Positions 18,922 to 28,700 of a stretch of 64,000 nt of DNA are shown piece after piece. The stretch lies in contig NZ_JH600285.1 in NCBI RefSeq assembly GCF_000245335.1, positions 1 to 64,000 on the forward strand, written 5' to 3'. The position numbers and the translations under genes were made by a program. Source of the stretch: Bacillus mojavensis RO-H-1 = KCTC 3706 (lineage in GTDB: Bacteria > Bacillota > Bacilli > Bacillales > Bacillaceae). Position 1 is the first letter of the stretch, and each line of letters opens with the position of its first letter. The notes beneath the pieces are model-generated. The model saw only the letters and a list, made by a program, of their open reading frames with translations, was not told where the DNA came from and ran no database searches.

Positions 18922-20337
18922 ATGGAACGACTATTGGAATGGGTAGAGCGTATATCTGATTGGCTGTGGGGACCCCCGCTAATCATCTTACTGACGGGGA
19001 CGGGATTGTACTTCACCATTTTGCTGAAGTTTTTTCAATTTCGCTATCCTCTATACATTTTGAAGCAGACGATCGGCAGCGTAGGAAAAAAGCCGAAGGG
19101 AGAGGGGACAGTTACGCCGCTTCAGGCATTGACGTCAGCCCTCAGTTCGACGATTGGGGCGGCGAACATTGTCGGGGTGCCTGCGGCTATCATGTTTGGC
19201 GGTCCCGGGGCTGTTTTTTGGATGTGGCTGGTTGCCTTATTTGCTATGGCGATTAAGTTTTCAGAAAGTGTGCTTGCTGTTCATTACAGGGAAAAAAATG
19301 AGCAGGGTGAATTTGTCGGGGGACCGATGTATTACATAACAAAAGGACTGCGCATGAAATGGCTCGGCGTGTTTTTTTCTGTTGCACTGATCGTAGAGCT
19401 GATTCCAAGCATAATGGTTCAGGGGAATTCAGTTTCAGTCTCTCTTGCCGAAACGTTTTCTTTCAATAAAATATACGCCGGAATCGGCATCGCGTTTTTG
19501 ATTGGTTTAGTTGTAATTGGCGGGGTGAAGCGGATCGGAAAAGTAACTGAGTTTGTCGTGCCTCTCATGGCAGGGGCATACGCGGGAGCCGGTCTCCTGA
19601 TTGTTCTAATGAATCTTTCATCTGTGCCGGTGTTTTTCTCTCTTATTTTTTCGAATGCGTTTACTTCTTCTTCGGCAGCAGGAGGATTTGCAGGCGCTGC
19701 CTTGGCTGAAACCATCCGCTGGGGGTTTGCCCGCGGCCTGTATTCTAATGAAGCCGGGATGGGAACAGCCCCGATTGCACATGCGGCGGCAATGACTGAC
19801 CACCCCGTAAGACAAGGCTTCTGGTCTGTGATCGGAATTGTCATTGACACCTTGATTATCTGCACCACCACGGCATTTGTCGTCCTTGCATCCGGTGTCT
19901 GGACAGGGAAGGACGCCTCAAATGACCCAGCAGCATTGACTACGGCTGCATTTCAGCATTATTTCGGAGCTGGCGGAGGGTTCTTCGTTTCGATTTCTCT
20001 CGTCTTTTTTGTTGTCTCGACCATTATGGTTGTCATATTTTACGGCGTAAAACAAGCTGAATTTCTATTCGGACGGCTGTCGGGACATGTCATTAAATTC
20101 GTCTATTTAGCGGCTATTATCATAGGTGCCGCAGGCGGAGCAAAAGCCATCTGGGGCTTTCTGGACTTAGCGTTAGCTTTCATTCTCGTTCCGAATGTGA
20201 TTGCGCTGTTATTATTGAGCAAGAAGGTAAAAGCGCTCTATACCGAATTTTTCACATCTGAACAGTATTACCTGAAAGATAGAAGAAAAACGAAACAGGG
20301 CCCTGTTTACCAAACAAAAGAAGCTAAAAATTCGTAG
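18922..20337 (+). CDS. yflA: Alanine/glycine:Na+ symporter family protein YflA
   Basis: The protein has 471 residues from ATG 18922 (AAGGGTGAT upstream). It is an AGCS-family transporter with signatures LTALSSTIGAANIVGVPAA, FGGPGAVFWMW, EKNEQGEFVGGPMYYI and GLYSNEAGMGTAPIAHAAA. About 10-11 membrane segments are visible. It should take up alanine, glycine or a related small amino acid with Na+; the exact substrate is unknown. It probably forms a single-gene unit. Confidence 0.9.
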   Translation: MERLLEWVERISDWLWGPPLIILLTGTGLYFTILLKFFQFRYPLYILKQTIGSVGKKPKGEGTVTPLQALTSALSSTIGAANIVGVPAAIMFGGPGAVFWMWLVALFAMAIKFSESVLAVHYREKNEQGEFVGGPMYYITKGLRMKWLGVFFSVALIVELIPSIMVQGNSVSVSLAETFSFNKIYAGIGIAFLIGLVVIGGVKRIGKVTEFVVPLMAGAYAGAGLLIVLMNLSSVPVFFSLIFSNAFTSSSAAGGFAGAALAETIRWGFARGLYSNEAGMGTAPIAHAAAMTDHPVRQGFWSVIGIVIDTLIICTTTAFVVLASGVWTGKDASNDPAALTTAAFQHYFGAGGGFFVSISLVFFVVSTIMVVIFYGVKQAEFLFGRLSGHVIKFVYLAAIIIGAAGGAKAIWGFLDLALAFILVPNVIALLLLSKKVKALYTEFFTSEQYYLKDRRKTKQGPVYQTKEAKNS

Positions 20338-20461
20338 TGTTTTTGAATTCAACATCGTCTAACTCTTGATGATCAAATAGATGAACAAAGGCAGCACAAT
20401 CGCATCACCCCATTAATGAGCGTTATTGACTCTGAGGCTTTCTGTAAAGCCTCTCTTGAAC

Positions 20462-20811
20462 CTCCTTTAGCCGCCTTTCATTTTTACAATCAGGCATTTT
20501 GACGTCGACAAAATAATAGTTTCAAGCTCGTCTCTGCCAATACCCTGGAAATAGACAGCGTATTGGCAGAGATTCCTCGTCTTTCTCTATTTCATCCTTC
20601 AGATGCCGCAAAAAGGAAGGAGGGCGTGATCCTGAATAGATTCAGATTTTACGATTCCTTCGATATATACAACAAATCCGCACAGACCATTTCCGAAGTC
20701 AAACCCCAGCCTTCTGTTAATAGTGTTTTCCTTGAGATAGGAGAAATCAGCCCTTCCTTGTTGGCCTCGAGCTCATGGAGGAACTTGCAGGGCATTCTCG
20801 TGTTTATTCAT
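20462..20811 (-). pseudogene. Decayed minus-strand gene between yflA and treP
   Basis: A good ribosome site (GAGGTGAG) precedes ATG 20811 on the minus strand. The frame opens MNKHENALQ, then shifts, and the neighbouring frame continues FLHELEANKEGLISP… through ISKES before a stop near 20650. Further downstream, partial open stretches in different frames (for example FQGIGRDELETIIL) continue to about 20465. This looks like a gene with several frameshifts and stops. The N-terminus is faintly reminiscent of bacterial regulators, but I do not recognise the family. Otherwise the 540-bp gap holds only the treP control region at its right end. Confidence 0.45.
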
Positions 20812-20890
20812 AGTGCTCACCTCTCAAAACAGTTGCTAGCTTTTTAGAGTAACCTTTCTGTTAAGCCATTCTATGACTTTACGAATAGTA

Positions 20891-20904
20891 TGAAAGCGCT
20901 ACAA
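20891..20904 (+). promoter_or_regulatory. cre-like site upstream of treP
   Basis: TGAAAGCGCTACAA matches the cre consensus TGWAANCGNTNWCA at 12 of 14 positions and has the core AAAGCGCT. It sits immediately before the treP -35 box, consistent with known CcpA repression of the trehalose operon. Confidence 0.75.
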
Positions 20905-20911
20905 AAAGTTG

Positions 20912-20963
20912 TTGACTACATGTATATACAGGACTACAATATAAACATAAGTTGTATATACAA
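20912..20963 (+). promoter_or_regulatory. treP promoter with two TreR boxes
   Basis: TTGACT (20912-20917) and TACAAT (20935-20940) with a 17-bp spacer form a near-consensus sigma-A promoter. The palindrome TGTATATACA lies in the spacer (20921-20930) and a second, TTGTATATACAA, at 20952-20963 downstream of the start point. These are the paired tre operators bound by TreR and released by trehalose-6-phosphate. Confidence 0.9.
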
Positions 20964-20985
20964 GTTATCAAACGGAGGGGTTGGC

Positions 20986-22398
20986 ATGGGGGAACTGAAC
21001 AGATCAGCACGGCAAATTGTTGAAGCAGTCGGCGGTGCTGAAAATATTGCAGCGGCAACTCATTGTGTAACACGTTTACGCTTCGCGTTAATAGATGAAA
21101 GCAAGGTTGACCAAGAGGCGCTGGATCAAATCGATGTTGTAAAGGGATCGTTTTCGACAAACGGACAGTTTCAGGTTGTAATCGGCCAGGGAACAGTCAA
21201 CAAAGTATATGCGGAACTGGTCAAGGAAACGGGGATTGGCGAGTCAACAAAGGACGATGTGAAGAAGGCCTCAGAAAAAAATATGAATCCTTTGCAGCGT
21301 GCTGTGAAAACGCTTGCAGATATCTTTATTCCGATTTTGCCGGCGATTGTCACGGCAGGTCTCTTAATGGGGATCAACAATATCTTAACGGCGCAGGGGA
21401 TTTTCTTCAATACGAAGTCGATTGTGCAGGTGTATCCGCAGTGGGCGGATCTCGCCAATATGATCAATTTAATCGCAGGCACGGCCTTTACGTTCCTGCC
21501 AGCGCTGATCGGCTGGTCGGCGGTGAAGCGGTTTGGCGGCAATCCGCTCCTCGGCATTGTACTCGGCGTTATGCTCGTGCATCCAGATTTACTGAATGCG
21601 TGGGGGTATGGAGCCGCGGAACAAAGCGGAGAGATCCCTGTATGGAATCTTTTCGGCCTTGAGGTGCAGAAGGTCGGCTACCAGGGGCAGGTGCTCCCGA
21701 TTTTGCTCGCTTCGTATTTGCTTGCCAAGATTGAATTGTTTTTGACGAAACGAACGCCCGAGGGAATACAGCTTTTAGTCGTCGCGCCGATTACCCTGCT
21801 CGTGACGGGTTTTGCGTCCTTTATCATTATCGGTCCGGTCACATTTGCGATCGGGAATGTGTTAACTTCGGGGCTTATCTCGGTGTTCGGCTCATTTGCC
21901 GCGCTGGGCGGGCTGCTGTACGGCGGCTTATACTCAGCGCTGGTGATTACCGGAATGCATCATACGTTTTTGGCAGTTGATCTGCAGCTGATCGGCTCTA
22001 AGTTCGGAGGCACATTTTTATGGCCGATGCTGGCGCTTTCAAATATCGCCCAAGGATCAGCGGCGCTGGCGATGATGTTTATCGTAAAGGATGAGAAACA
22101 AAAAGGTCTTTCCTTAACATCAGGCATTTCCGCTTATCTGGGCATTACAGAGCCTGCCATATTCGGGGTGAACCTTCGCTACAGATTTCCTTTTATCATT
22201 GCGATGATCAGCTCAGGGCTGGCCGGGATGTATATCTCATCTCAAGGCGTTTTGGCAAGCTCCGTCGGTGTCGGCGGCGTGCCCGGCATTTTCTCGATTA
22301 TGAGCCAGTACTGGTGCGCATTCGCAATCGGAATGGCGATTGTCTTAATTGTTCCGTTTGCCGGAACATACGCTTATGCACGACTGAAACGTAAATAA
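20986..22398 (+). CDS. treP: Trehalose PTS permease, EIIBC (TreP)
   Basis: TreP imports trehalose as trehalose-6-phosphate. ATG 20986, after CGGAGGGG, gives 470 residues, the known length; an upstream ATG at 20890 lies before the promoter. EIIB comes first (phosphorylated Cys27 in ATHCVTRLRF), then an EIIC membrane domain from about residue 105 with GITEPAIFGVNLRYRFPF. It lacks EIIA and depends on the glucose EIIA. It is the first gene of treP-treA-treR. Confidence 0.96.
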   Translation: MGELNRSARQIVEAVGGAENIAAATHCVTRLRFALIDESKVDQEALDQIDVVKGSFSTNGQFQVVIGQGTVNKVYAELVKETGIGESTKDDVKKASEKNMNPLQRAVKTLADIFIPILPAIVTAGLLMGINNILTAQGIFFNTKSIVQVYPQWADLANMINLIAGTAFTFLPALIGWSAVKRFGGNPLLGIVLGVMLVHPDLLNAWGYGAAEQSGEIPVWNLFGLEVQKVGYQGQVLPILLASYLLAKIELFLTKRTPEGIQLLVVAPITLLVTGFASFIIIGPVTFAIGNVLTSGLISVFGSFAALGGLLYGGLYSALVITGMHHTFLAVDLQLIGSKFGGTFLWPMLALSNIAQGSAALAMMFIVKDEKQKGLSLTSGISAYLGITEPAIFGVNLRYRFPFIIAMISSGLAGMYISSQGVLASSVGVGGVPGIFSIMSQYWCAFAIGMAIVLIVPFAGTYAYARLKRK

Positions 22399-22471
22399 AA
22401 AAGGGGAGCGGGACGTGTGATTGACGGTCCCTTTTTCCCTTTTTCATTAAAAAAGACGGTGGTGGAGACAG

Positions 22472-24160
22472 ATGACAACAGAACAAACACCATGGTGGAA
22501 AAAAGCCGTGGTTTATCAAATTTATCCGAAAAGCTTTAAAGATACGACGGGAAACGGCATTGGCGATTTGAATGGAATTATTGAAAAGCTTGATTACCTA
22601 CAAACGCTTCAGGTTGATGTTCTTTGGCTAACGCCGATTTACGACTCGCCGCAGCATGATAACGGGTATGATATTCGGGATTACTACACGATTTATCAAG
22701 AGTACGGCACAATGGAAGATTTTGAACGCTTATTAGCTGAAGCGCACAAAAGGGGCTTAAAAGTCGTCATGGATCTTGTGGTCAATCATACGTCAACTGA
22801 GCACACATGGTTTAGAGAGGCGATTTCTTCAAAAGACAGTCCATACCGTGATTTTTATATATGGAAAAACCCGAACGAAACCGGTACAGCCCCGACAAAC
22901 TGGGAATCGAAATTCGGCGGCTCGGCATGGAAGCTTGACGAAGCCTCAGGCCAATATTATCTGCACCTGTTTGATGTCACACAGGCTGATTTGAATTGGG
23001 AAAATGAAGAGGTCAGAAAGCATGTTTACGAGATGATGCATTTTTGGTTTGAAAAAGGAATTGATGGCTTCAGGCTTGATGTCATTAATTTGATTTCAAA
23101 AGACCAGCGCTTTCCGAATGCCAAAGACGGCGGTGACGGCCGTTCCTTTTATACAGACGGACCGCGTGTGCACGAGTTTTTGCATGAGATGAACAGGGAG
23201 GTATTCGCAAAATATGACAGCATGACAGTCGGTGAGATGTCTTCTACATCGATTGACCATTGCATCCGTTATACAAATCCGGGCAACGAAGAGCTTGATA
23301 TGACGTTTAACTTCCATCATCTCAAGGTCGATTATCCAAACGGAGAAAAATGGGCCTTGGCTCCGTTCAATTTTCTGAAGCTGAAGGAGATTTTATCCGT
23401 GTGGCAGACGGAGATGCAGGCGGGAGGGGGCTGGAACGCTTTGTTTTGGTGCAATCATGATCAGCCGCGCATTGTATCGAGATATGGAAATGACGGTCCA
23501 TATCGGGTGAAATCGGCAAAAATGCTTGCGACGGCCATTCATATGATGCAGGGCACGCCTTATATTTATCAGGGGGAAGAGCTCGGCATGACCAATCCGA
23601 ATTTTACCGGCATCAGCTCCTATCGGGATGTTGAGTCGTTGAACATGTATCACGCCTTCAAGAAAAAAGGCATGGCGGAGAAAGAGATTTTAGCCATTTT
23701 ACAGGAAAAATCCCGTGACAATTCCAGAACACCCGTCCAGTGGGATAATACGCCGAATGCCGGATTCACATCAGGCACGCCATGGATACCGGTCGCCGGC
23801 AATTACCGGGAGATCAATGCAGAGGCGGCGCTGAAGGACAAACATTCGGTCTTTTATCACTACCAGAAGCTGATTCAGATTCGCAAAGCGTATGACATTG
23901 TCACAGACGGAACGTATGAACTGATCGCAAAGGACGATCCAAACGTGTTTGCGTATATGAGACATGGCGAAAATGAGAAACTGCTCGTCATCAATAATTT
24001 TTACGGGACGGAGGCAGCCTTTACACTGCCGGACACGCTTAAGCCCGACGAGTGGGAGGCAGAGGTGCTTCTGACAAACGATGAAGAGAGAGGGGAACTG
24101 AAGAATATGACGCTCCGCCCGTATGAGTCCATTGTTTATCATTTAACAAAACCGTGCTAA
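22472..24160 (+). CDS. treA: Phospho-alpha-(1,1)-glucosidase (trehalose-6-phosphate hydrolase) TreA
   Basis: TreA splits trehalose-6-phosphate into glucose and glucose-6-phosphate in the cytoplasm. The 562-residue GH13 enzyme shows YQIYPKSFKDTTGNGIGDLNG, the conserved DLVVNHTS, the nucleophile Asp (about 199) in GFRLDVINL, the acid/base Glu (about 255) in VGEMSS and the transition-state Asp in CNHDQPR (about 329). It follows treP by 73 bp with a GGTGGTGGAG ribosome site. Confidence 0.95.
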   Translation: MTTEQTPWWKKAVVYQIYPKSFKDTTGNGIGDLNGIIEKLDYLQTLQVDVLWLTPIYDSPQHDNGYDIRDYYTIYQEYGTMEDFERLLAEAHKRGLKVVMDLVVNHTSTEHTWFREAISSKDSPYRDFYIWKNPNETGTAPTNWESKFGGSAWKLDEASGQYYLHLFDVTQADLNWENEEVRKHVYEMMHFWFEKGIDGFRLDVINLISKDQRFPNAKDGGDGRSFYTDGPRVHEFLHEMNREVFAKYDSMTVGEMSSTSIDHCIRYTNPGNEELDMTFNFHHLKVDYPNGEKWALAPFNFLKLKEILSVWQTEMQAGGGWNALFWCNHDQPRIVSRYGNDGPYRVKSAKMLATAIHMMQGTPYIYQGEELGMTNPNFTGISSYRDVESLNMYHAFKKKGMAEKEILAILQEKSRDNSRTPVQWDNTPNAGFTSGTPWIPVAGNYREINAEAALKDKHSVFYHYQKLIQIRKAYDIVTDGTYELIAKDDPNVFAYMRHGENEKLLVINNFYGTEAAFTLPDTLKPDEWEAEVLLTNDEERGELKNMTLRPYESIVYHLTKPC

Positions 24161-24180
24161 ACTAAGCTGGGTGGTCATAA

Positions 24181-24897
24181 ATGAAGGTGAATAAATTTAT
24201 CACAATCTATAAAGACATCGCACAGCAAATTGAAGACGGCCGATGGAAGGCGGAGGAGATTCTTCCGTCTGAACATGAATTGACCGCACAGTACGGCACA
24301 TCAAGAGAAACGGTTCGAAAGGCGCTTCACATGCTGGCTCAAAATGGATATATCCAGAAAATCAGGGGGAAAGGCTCCGTGATTCTCAACCGTGAAAAAA
24401 TGCAGTTTCCGGTCTCAGGGCTTGTCAGTTTCAAGGAACTGGCGCAAACTTTGGGGAAAGAAACGAAAACAGCCGTTCACACATTCGGGCTGGTGCCCCC
24501 GTCAGATCTGATCCAAAAACAGCTTCGGGCGCAGCCGGGTGATGACATATGGGAAGTGATCAGGTCAAGAAAGATTGACGGGGAGCATGTCATTTTGGAC
24601 AAGGACTACTTTTTCAGAAAGCATGTGCCTCACCTGACGAAAGAAATTTGTGAAAACTCCATTTATGAATATATTGAAGGAGAGCTTGGTCTTTCGATCA
24701 GTTACGCACAGAAAGAAATTGTGGCCGAGCCGTGTACGGATGAGGACAGGGAATTGCTTGATTTACGAGGCTATGACCATATGGTGGTTGTGAGAAACTA
24801 TGTCTTTTTAGAGGATACAAGTCTCTTTCAATATACCGAAAGCAGACACCGTCTGGACAAATTCAGGTTTGTCGATTTTGCGCGACGGGGAAAATAA
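24181..24897 (+). CDS. treR: Trehalose operon repressor TreR (GntR family)
   Basis: The protein has 238 residues. The N-terminal winged helix-turn-helix (KDIAQQIEDGRWKAEEILPSEHELTAQYGTSRETVRKALHMLAQNGYIQKIRGKGS) is the standard GntR fold; the C-terminal UTRA domain (from about 90) binds trehalose-6-phosphate. It represses treP through the two TGTATATACA boxes upstream and is the last gene of the operon, 20 bp after treA. Confidence 0.95.
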   Translation: MKVNKFITIYKDIAQQIEDGRWKAEEILPSEHELTAQYGTSRETVRKALHMLAQNGYIQKIRGKGSVILNREKMQFPVSGLVSFKELAQTLGKETKTAVHTFGLVPPSDLIQKQLRAQPGDDIWEVIRSRKIDGEHVILDKDYFFRKHVPHLTKEICENSIYEYIEGELGLSISYAQKEIVAEPCTDEDRELLDLRGYDHMVVVRNYVFLEDTSLFQYTESRHRLDKFRFVDFARRGK

Positions 24898-24898
24898 A

Positions 24899-24928
24899 GA
24901 GCGCCTGCCTGCGGCAGAGCGCTTTTTT
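24899..24928 (+). terminator. Terminator of the tre operon
   Basis: AGCGCCTGCC and GGCAGAGCGCT pair around TGC, followed by T6. Confidence 0.85.
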
Positions 24929-24933
24929 GTATG

Positions 24934-24949
24934 GTATCAAAATTGATAC
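24934..24949 (+). promoter_or_regulatory. Palindrome upstream of hypO, candidate HypR operator
   Basis: GTATCAA (24934-24940) and TTGATAC (24943-24949) are perfect 7-bp arms with a 2-nt spacer, 85 bp before the hypO start. TACAAT at 24994-24999 is a likely -10, with a poor -35, as expected for an activated promoter. HypR, a MarR/DUF24-type disulfide-stress activator, is known to control hypO; that this palindrome is its site is inference. Confidence 0.55.
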
Positions 24950-25034
24950 TATCCAACAAAAATGTGCGTACTTTTACTTTTTCTCATAATGGCTACAATA
25001 GAGATGAGAGTAACATAAAGGAGAGGTGTTTTAC

Positions 25035-25700
25035 ATGGCAGATCTAAAGAAACAAATTCTAGATGCATACAATTTCAGGCATGCCACTAAGGAATTTGAC
25101 CCGAATAAAAAAGTATCAGACAGCGATTTTGAATTTATTTTAGAAACAGGAAGACTGTCTCCGAGTTCACTCGGCCTAGAGCCTTGGAAATTTGTCGTCG
25201 TCCAAAATCCGGAATTCCGCGAGAAGCTTCGTGAATACACATGGGGCGCGCAAAAGCAGCTGCCGACCGCAAGCCATTTCGTCCTGATTCTTGCGCGTAC
25301 TGCGAAGGATATCAAATATAATGCGGATTACATCAAACGTCATTTAAAAGAAGTAAAACAAATGCCTCAAGACGTGTACGAAGGCTATTTAAGCAAAACA
25401 GAAGAATTCCAGAAAAATGATTTGCATTTGCTTGAAAGTGACAGAACATTGTTTGACTGGGCATCCAAACAAACCTATATCGCGCTTGGCAACATGATGA
25501 CTGCCGCTGCGCAAATCGGCGTTGATTCCTGCCCTGTGGAAGGCTTCCAATATGATGAAATTCATCGTATTCTTGAAGAAGAAGGCCTTCTGGAAAACGG
25601 AAGCTTTGATATTTCTGTCATGGTGGCGTTCGGCTACCGTGTGCGAGACCCTCGTCCGAAAACAAGATCTGCTGTTGAAGATGTTGTGAAGTGGGTTTAA
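25035..25700 (+). CDS. hypO: FMN-dependent NAD(P)H nitroreductase HypO (YfkO)
   Basis: The protein has 221 residues from ATG 25035, seven bases after AAAGGAGAGG. It is in the nitroreductase family: AYNFRHATKEFDPNKKVSD at the N-terminus (FMN-binding Arg/His), LETGRLSPSSLGLEPWKFVVV, ALGNMMTAAAQIGVDSCPVEGF and the C-terminal VMVAFGYRVRDP. It reduces nitro compounds and quinones. In B. subtilis it is induced by hypochlorite/disulfide stress through HypR. It is a single-gene unit with its own terminator. Confidence 0.93.
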   Translation: MADLKKQILDAYNFRHATKEFDPNKKVSDSDFEFILETGRLSPSSLGLEPWKFVVVQNPEFREKLREYTWGAQKQLPTASHFVLILARTAKDIKYNADYIKRHLKEVKQMPQDVYEGYLSKTEEFQKNDLHLLESDRTLFDWASKQTYIALGNMMTAAAQIGVDSCPVEGFQYDEIHRILEEEGLLENGSFDISVMVAFGYRVRDPRPKTRSAVEDVVKWV

Positions 25701-25708
25701 ATAAAGAA

Positions 25709-25739
25709 AGCTGCTCGCTAAGCGAGCAGCTCTTTTTTT
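25709..25739 (+). terminator. Terminator after hypO
   Basis: AGCTGCTCGCT and AGCGAGCAGCT (11-bp inverted repeat) are followed by CTTTTTTT. It lies at the convergent end of yfkN. Confidence 0.9.
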
Positions 25740-28700
25740 ATGCCTGATTCGCTCTGTTCTGTTTTCTTCGCTGATGCAAATATAACGCTGTGCCGAGTGC
25801 GCTGATCAGAAATCCGGCCAGCAGGATGGAATACATGGATGTGGCTGTGTCCGGAAGCAGGCCGCCAGCCGGACCGTCTGTTCCTGATCCGCCCGAACCG
25901 TTTCCACCAGAGCCGTTTGTCGGTTCAGTGCCGGGAGGTGTATCATTTCCTCCGTTCCCGTCAGTCGGCTGTTTTCCGCCTGGTTTATCGGACCCTCCGC
26001 CATTGCTGCCGTCATCACCGCCTGTCGGCTGATCGGACGGGAATGTCGGCGGTTTATTGTTCTCACCGGAATTTAAGATCGTGTATTCGCTGAAGTGGTT
26101 TGTGTATCCTGTTACCATATCATTGTCAACTGATCCGTTTTCTGTCTTTGTGAAAGCTTTCTTTTTCCGGTCGACATGGTAAATGGCAGGGTTGTGAGCT
26201 TCTTCAATATCAAACATCCGAAGCGAAAGCTGAACGGGTTCTTTAAATGATTTCACTTCTTTTCCTTTTTGCTTCAATGTAAAGTCATATACATTTGATA
26301 AAGAGACGTTTAATTCTCCTTTAGATTTAATTCCGATCTCAGTATCCGCGGTTTTGATGTTCTCCATCGGAAGCTTCATGCTGTACCAATAGTTGAACAC
26401 CGTCAGGGATGGATCTAAATCCCTATCTTTCAATAGCTTGACCTGATCTTTTTTCATTTTTAGATTGATAGGCTTCTCTTGAGATCCTTCAGCCATTTCA
26501 TAATAGACAAATGGCGTGTTGGCATTTTTAGCATAAATCGCAAATTTGTCTTCATCGAGTGCCCAGCTGCCATCCTTCTGCTTAGTCGGCAGGAATACTT
26601 CTTTAATGCGTCCTTCGATTTTAGGAGAGACCTTGTTCCCTAGGCTTTTCAGCTGTTCGGTGAAAATCTCATAATCTACGTAACCAAGGTCTTCACCATG
26701 GGATGCCTCCGTAAAGACAGAGTATCCGTCTCCACCGCCGCCGACAAACTGATTTGTTGCGACGCGGTAGGTATCATCTGAATTCAAATCAACTTTTTCT
26801 CCGTTAGGCGATTCGAATTTCACGTCTACAACACGGTGTCCAGGTTCGTTGTTTAATGTAAAGGTATATTCGATTCCAGCCACCTGAGGGAAAGCGCCGC
26901 CTCCGTTTTCCACATTGCTTAAGCCTTGTTCAAGAGCTTCTTTGATTTGTTTTCCGGTTAAATCAGCGACGTAAAGTGTGTTGCCGAACGGCATGACGTT
27001 TAGTACTTCGCCGAGAGTGATATCGCCTTTGTCAATGCCGGCTCTGATGCCGCCGCCATTTGTAATCGCGATTATGGCACCGGCTGCTTCTTTCGCTTTT
27101 GCCAGCATGCCGTCCGCGATGAAGTTTCCGAGGTTCGTTTCCTTCGTTCGCACATGCTCACGCTGGCCGTCAAGCGCCACATCCGTGTAACCGACTTTTT
27201 CATTTTTAACGTCCTCTAATTCATTTTTGAACTGATCAAGCTCTTTTTTTGCTTCTGCGTTTTCTTCTGTATGTTCATCAATTTGCAGCACGCTCAGATT
27301 TGATTTGTCTGTTTGTACAACGCCGTTTTCATCAAACACGACATCGACAAGCCCTAAGAATTGGCCATATTCTTTTGCCTGCGCCACGATTGTCGGTTCG
27401 TCGTTTTCCACGACTTCCATTTTGTCCACGAGGGTGTGAGTGTGCCCGCCGATGATCAAGTCAATGCCTTTCACTTTTTTGGCTAGCTCAAGATCGCGGT
27501 TATGCCCAATATGGGTGAGAGCAATAATTTTGTTTACTTTTTCATCTTCCTGAATCGTTTTCACGGTGTTCTGCGCAGTTTGAAATGCGTCGTTAAATAC
27601 AATGCTTTTGCCCGGGCTGGATGTTGTGGCTGTGTCTTCTGTTGTCAGTCCAAAAACGGCGACTTTTTCACCGTCAACGTCTAACAGAATGTACGGATGG
27701 ATGCCCGGCTCTTTCTTTTCTCCCGCAGTAAAGGTCTGCGGCTTTTTGACATATGATTTCAGCTTAGGTTCATTTGATACATCCACGTTCGCGCTGACGA
27801 TCGGGAAATCAGGCGCTTCAAAGTGATACCGATTTGCCGGATCGACAGTTGTGCTGTTCCCGCTGAGAAAATCAGAAAGCACGGACGGACCTTTATCAAA
27901 TTCGTGGTTTCCGAAGGTCATGGCGTCATAACCCATCATGTTCATCAGTTTCAGGTCGGCTAAACCGTTCCATTTCGTGAAATACAGGTCGCCGGAAAAC
28001 ACATCTCCCGCGTCAAGCAGGATGTTGTGGTCTGTTTCGTTTCTTACTTCGTTGATTTTCGTCATTCGTCTGGCTGCGTCATCAAGGTGCGCGTGCGTAT
28101 CATTGGTATGCATGACGGTAAGATCCCATAATCCGCTTTCAGGAGGATCGGTATCTGAATCGTCGTCAAATTGAAGCTTGTACACGCCATAGCCTTCATT
28201 TGAAGAATGTCTTACATAAGCGACATCATCGGCTTTGTCCGCAAAAGGCTTGGCTAAAAGTGAAGATTCAAACGTCAAATTCGTGCCGGAAACCGGTGCA
28301 ATCGACCAGTTGTTATCGGCTTTTGGATTTAATGTTTCCTGCTCAATAATGTAATCCATCAGCACCTGTCTGTTTTCAACTGCGGAGCCGTGGACAATCT
28401 TATCACTCGTCAGATGAGGGAAACCGCCTCCGCCGGATGCGCGGTAATTATTTGTCACTACGAGAAATTCCTGGCTCGGGCTGATCGGATTGCCTTCATA
28501 GGAGAGATTGATGATCCGGCTTGAATTTCCGTTGATCACTTTTCCGTTTTCGTTGTATTTGGCCGGTTTCGTGACATCGACCTGATAGGTGACGCCGTCA
28601 ATCACATCAAAGTTGTAGGAGCGGAAATTCTCATTCAGCAAGGCTTGGTCGCCGCCTTTTGACGGATCGATTTGATTAAATTGGCCCGCTGACATGTCGA

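Noticed and set aside
20563-20847. 94-codon plus-strand frame between yflA and treP
   Set aside because: There is no ribosome site and no family; the minus strand of the same stretch shows a better gene-like start, so I favour a decayed minus-strand gene.
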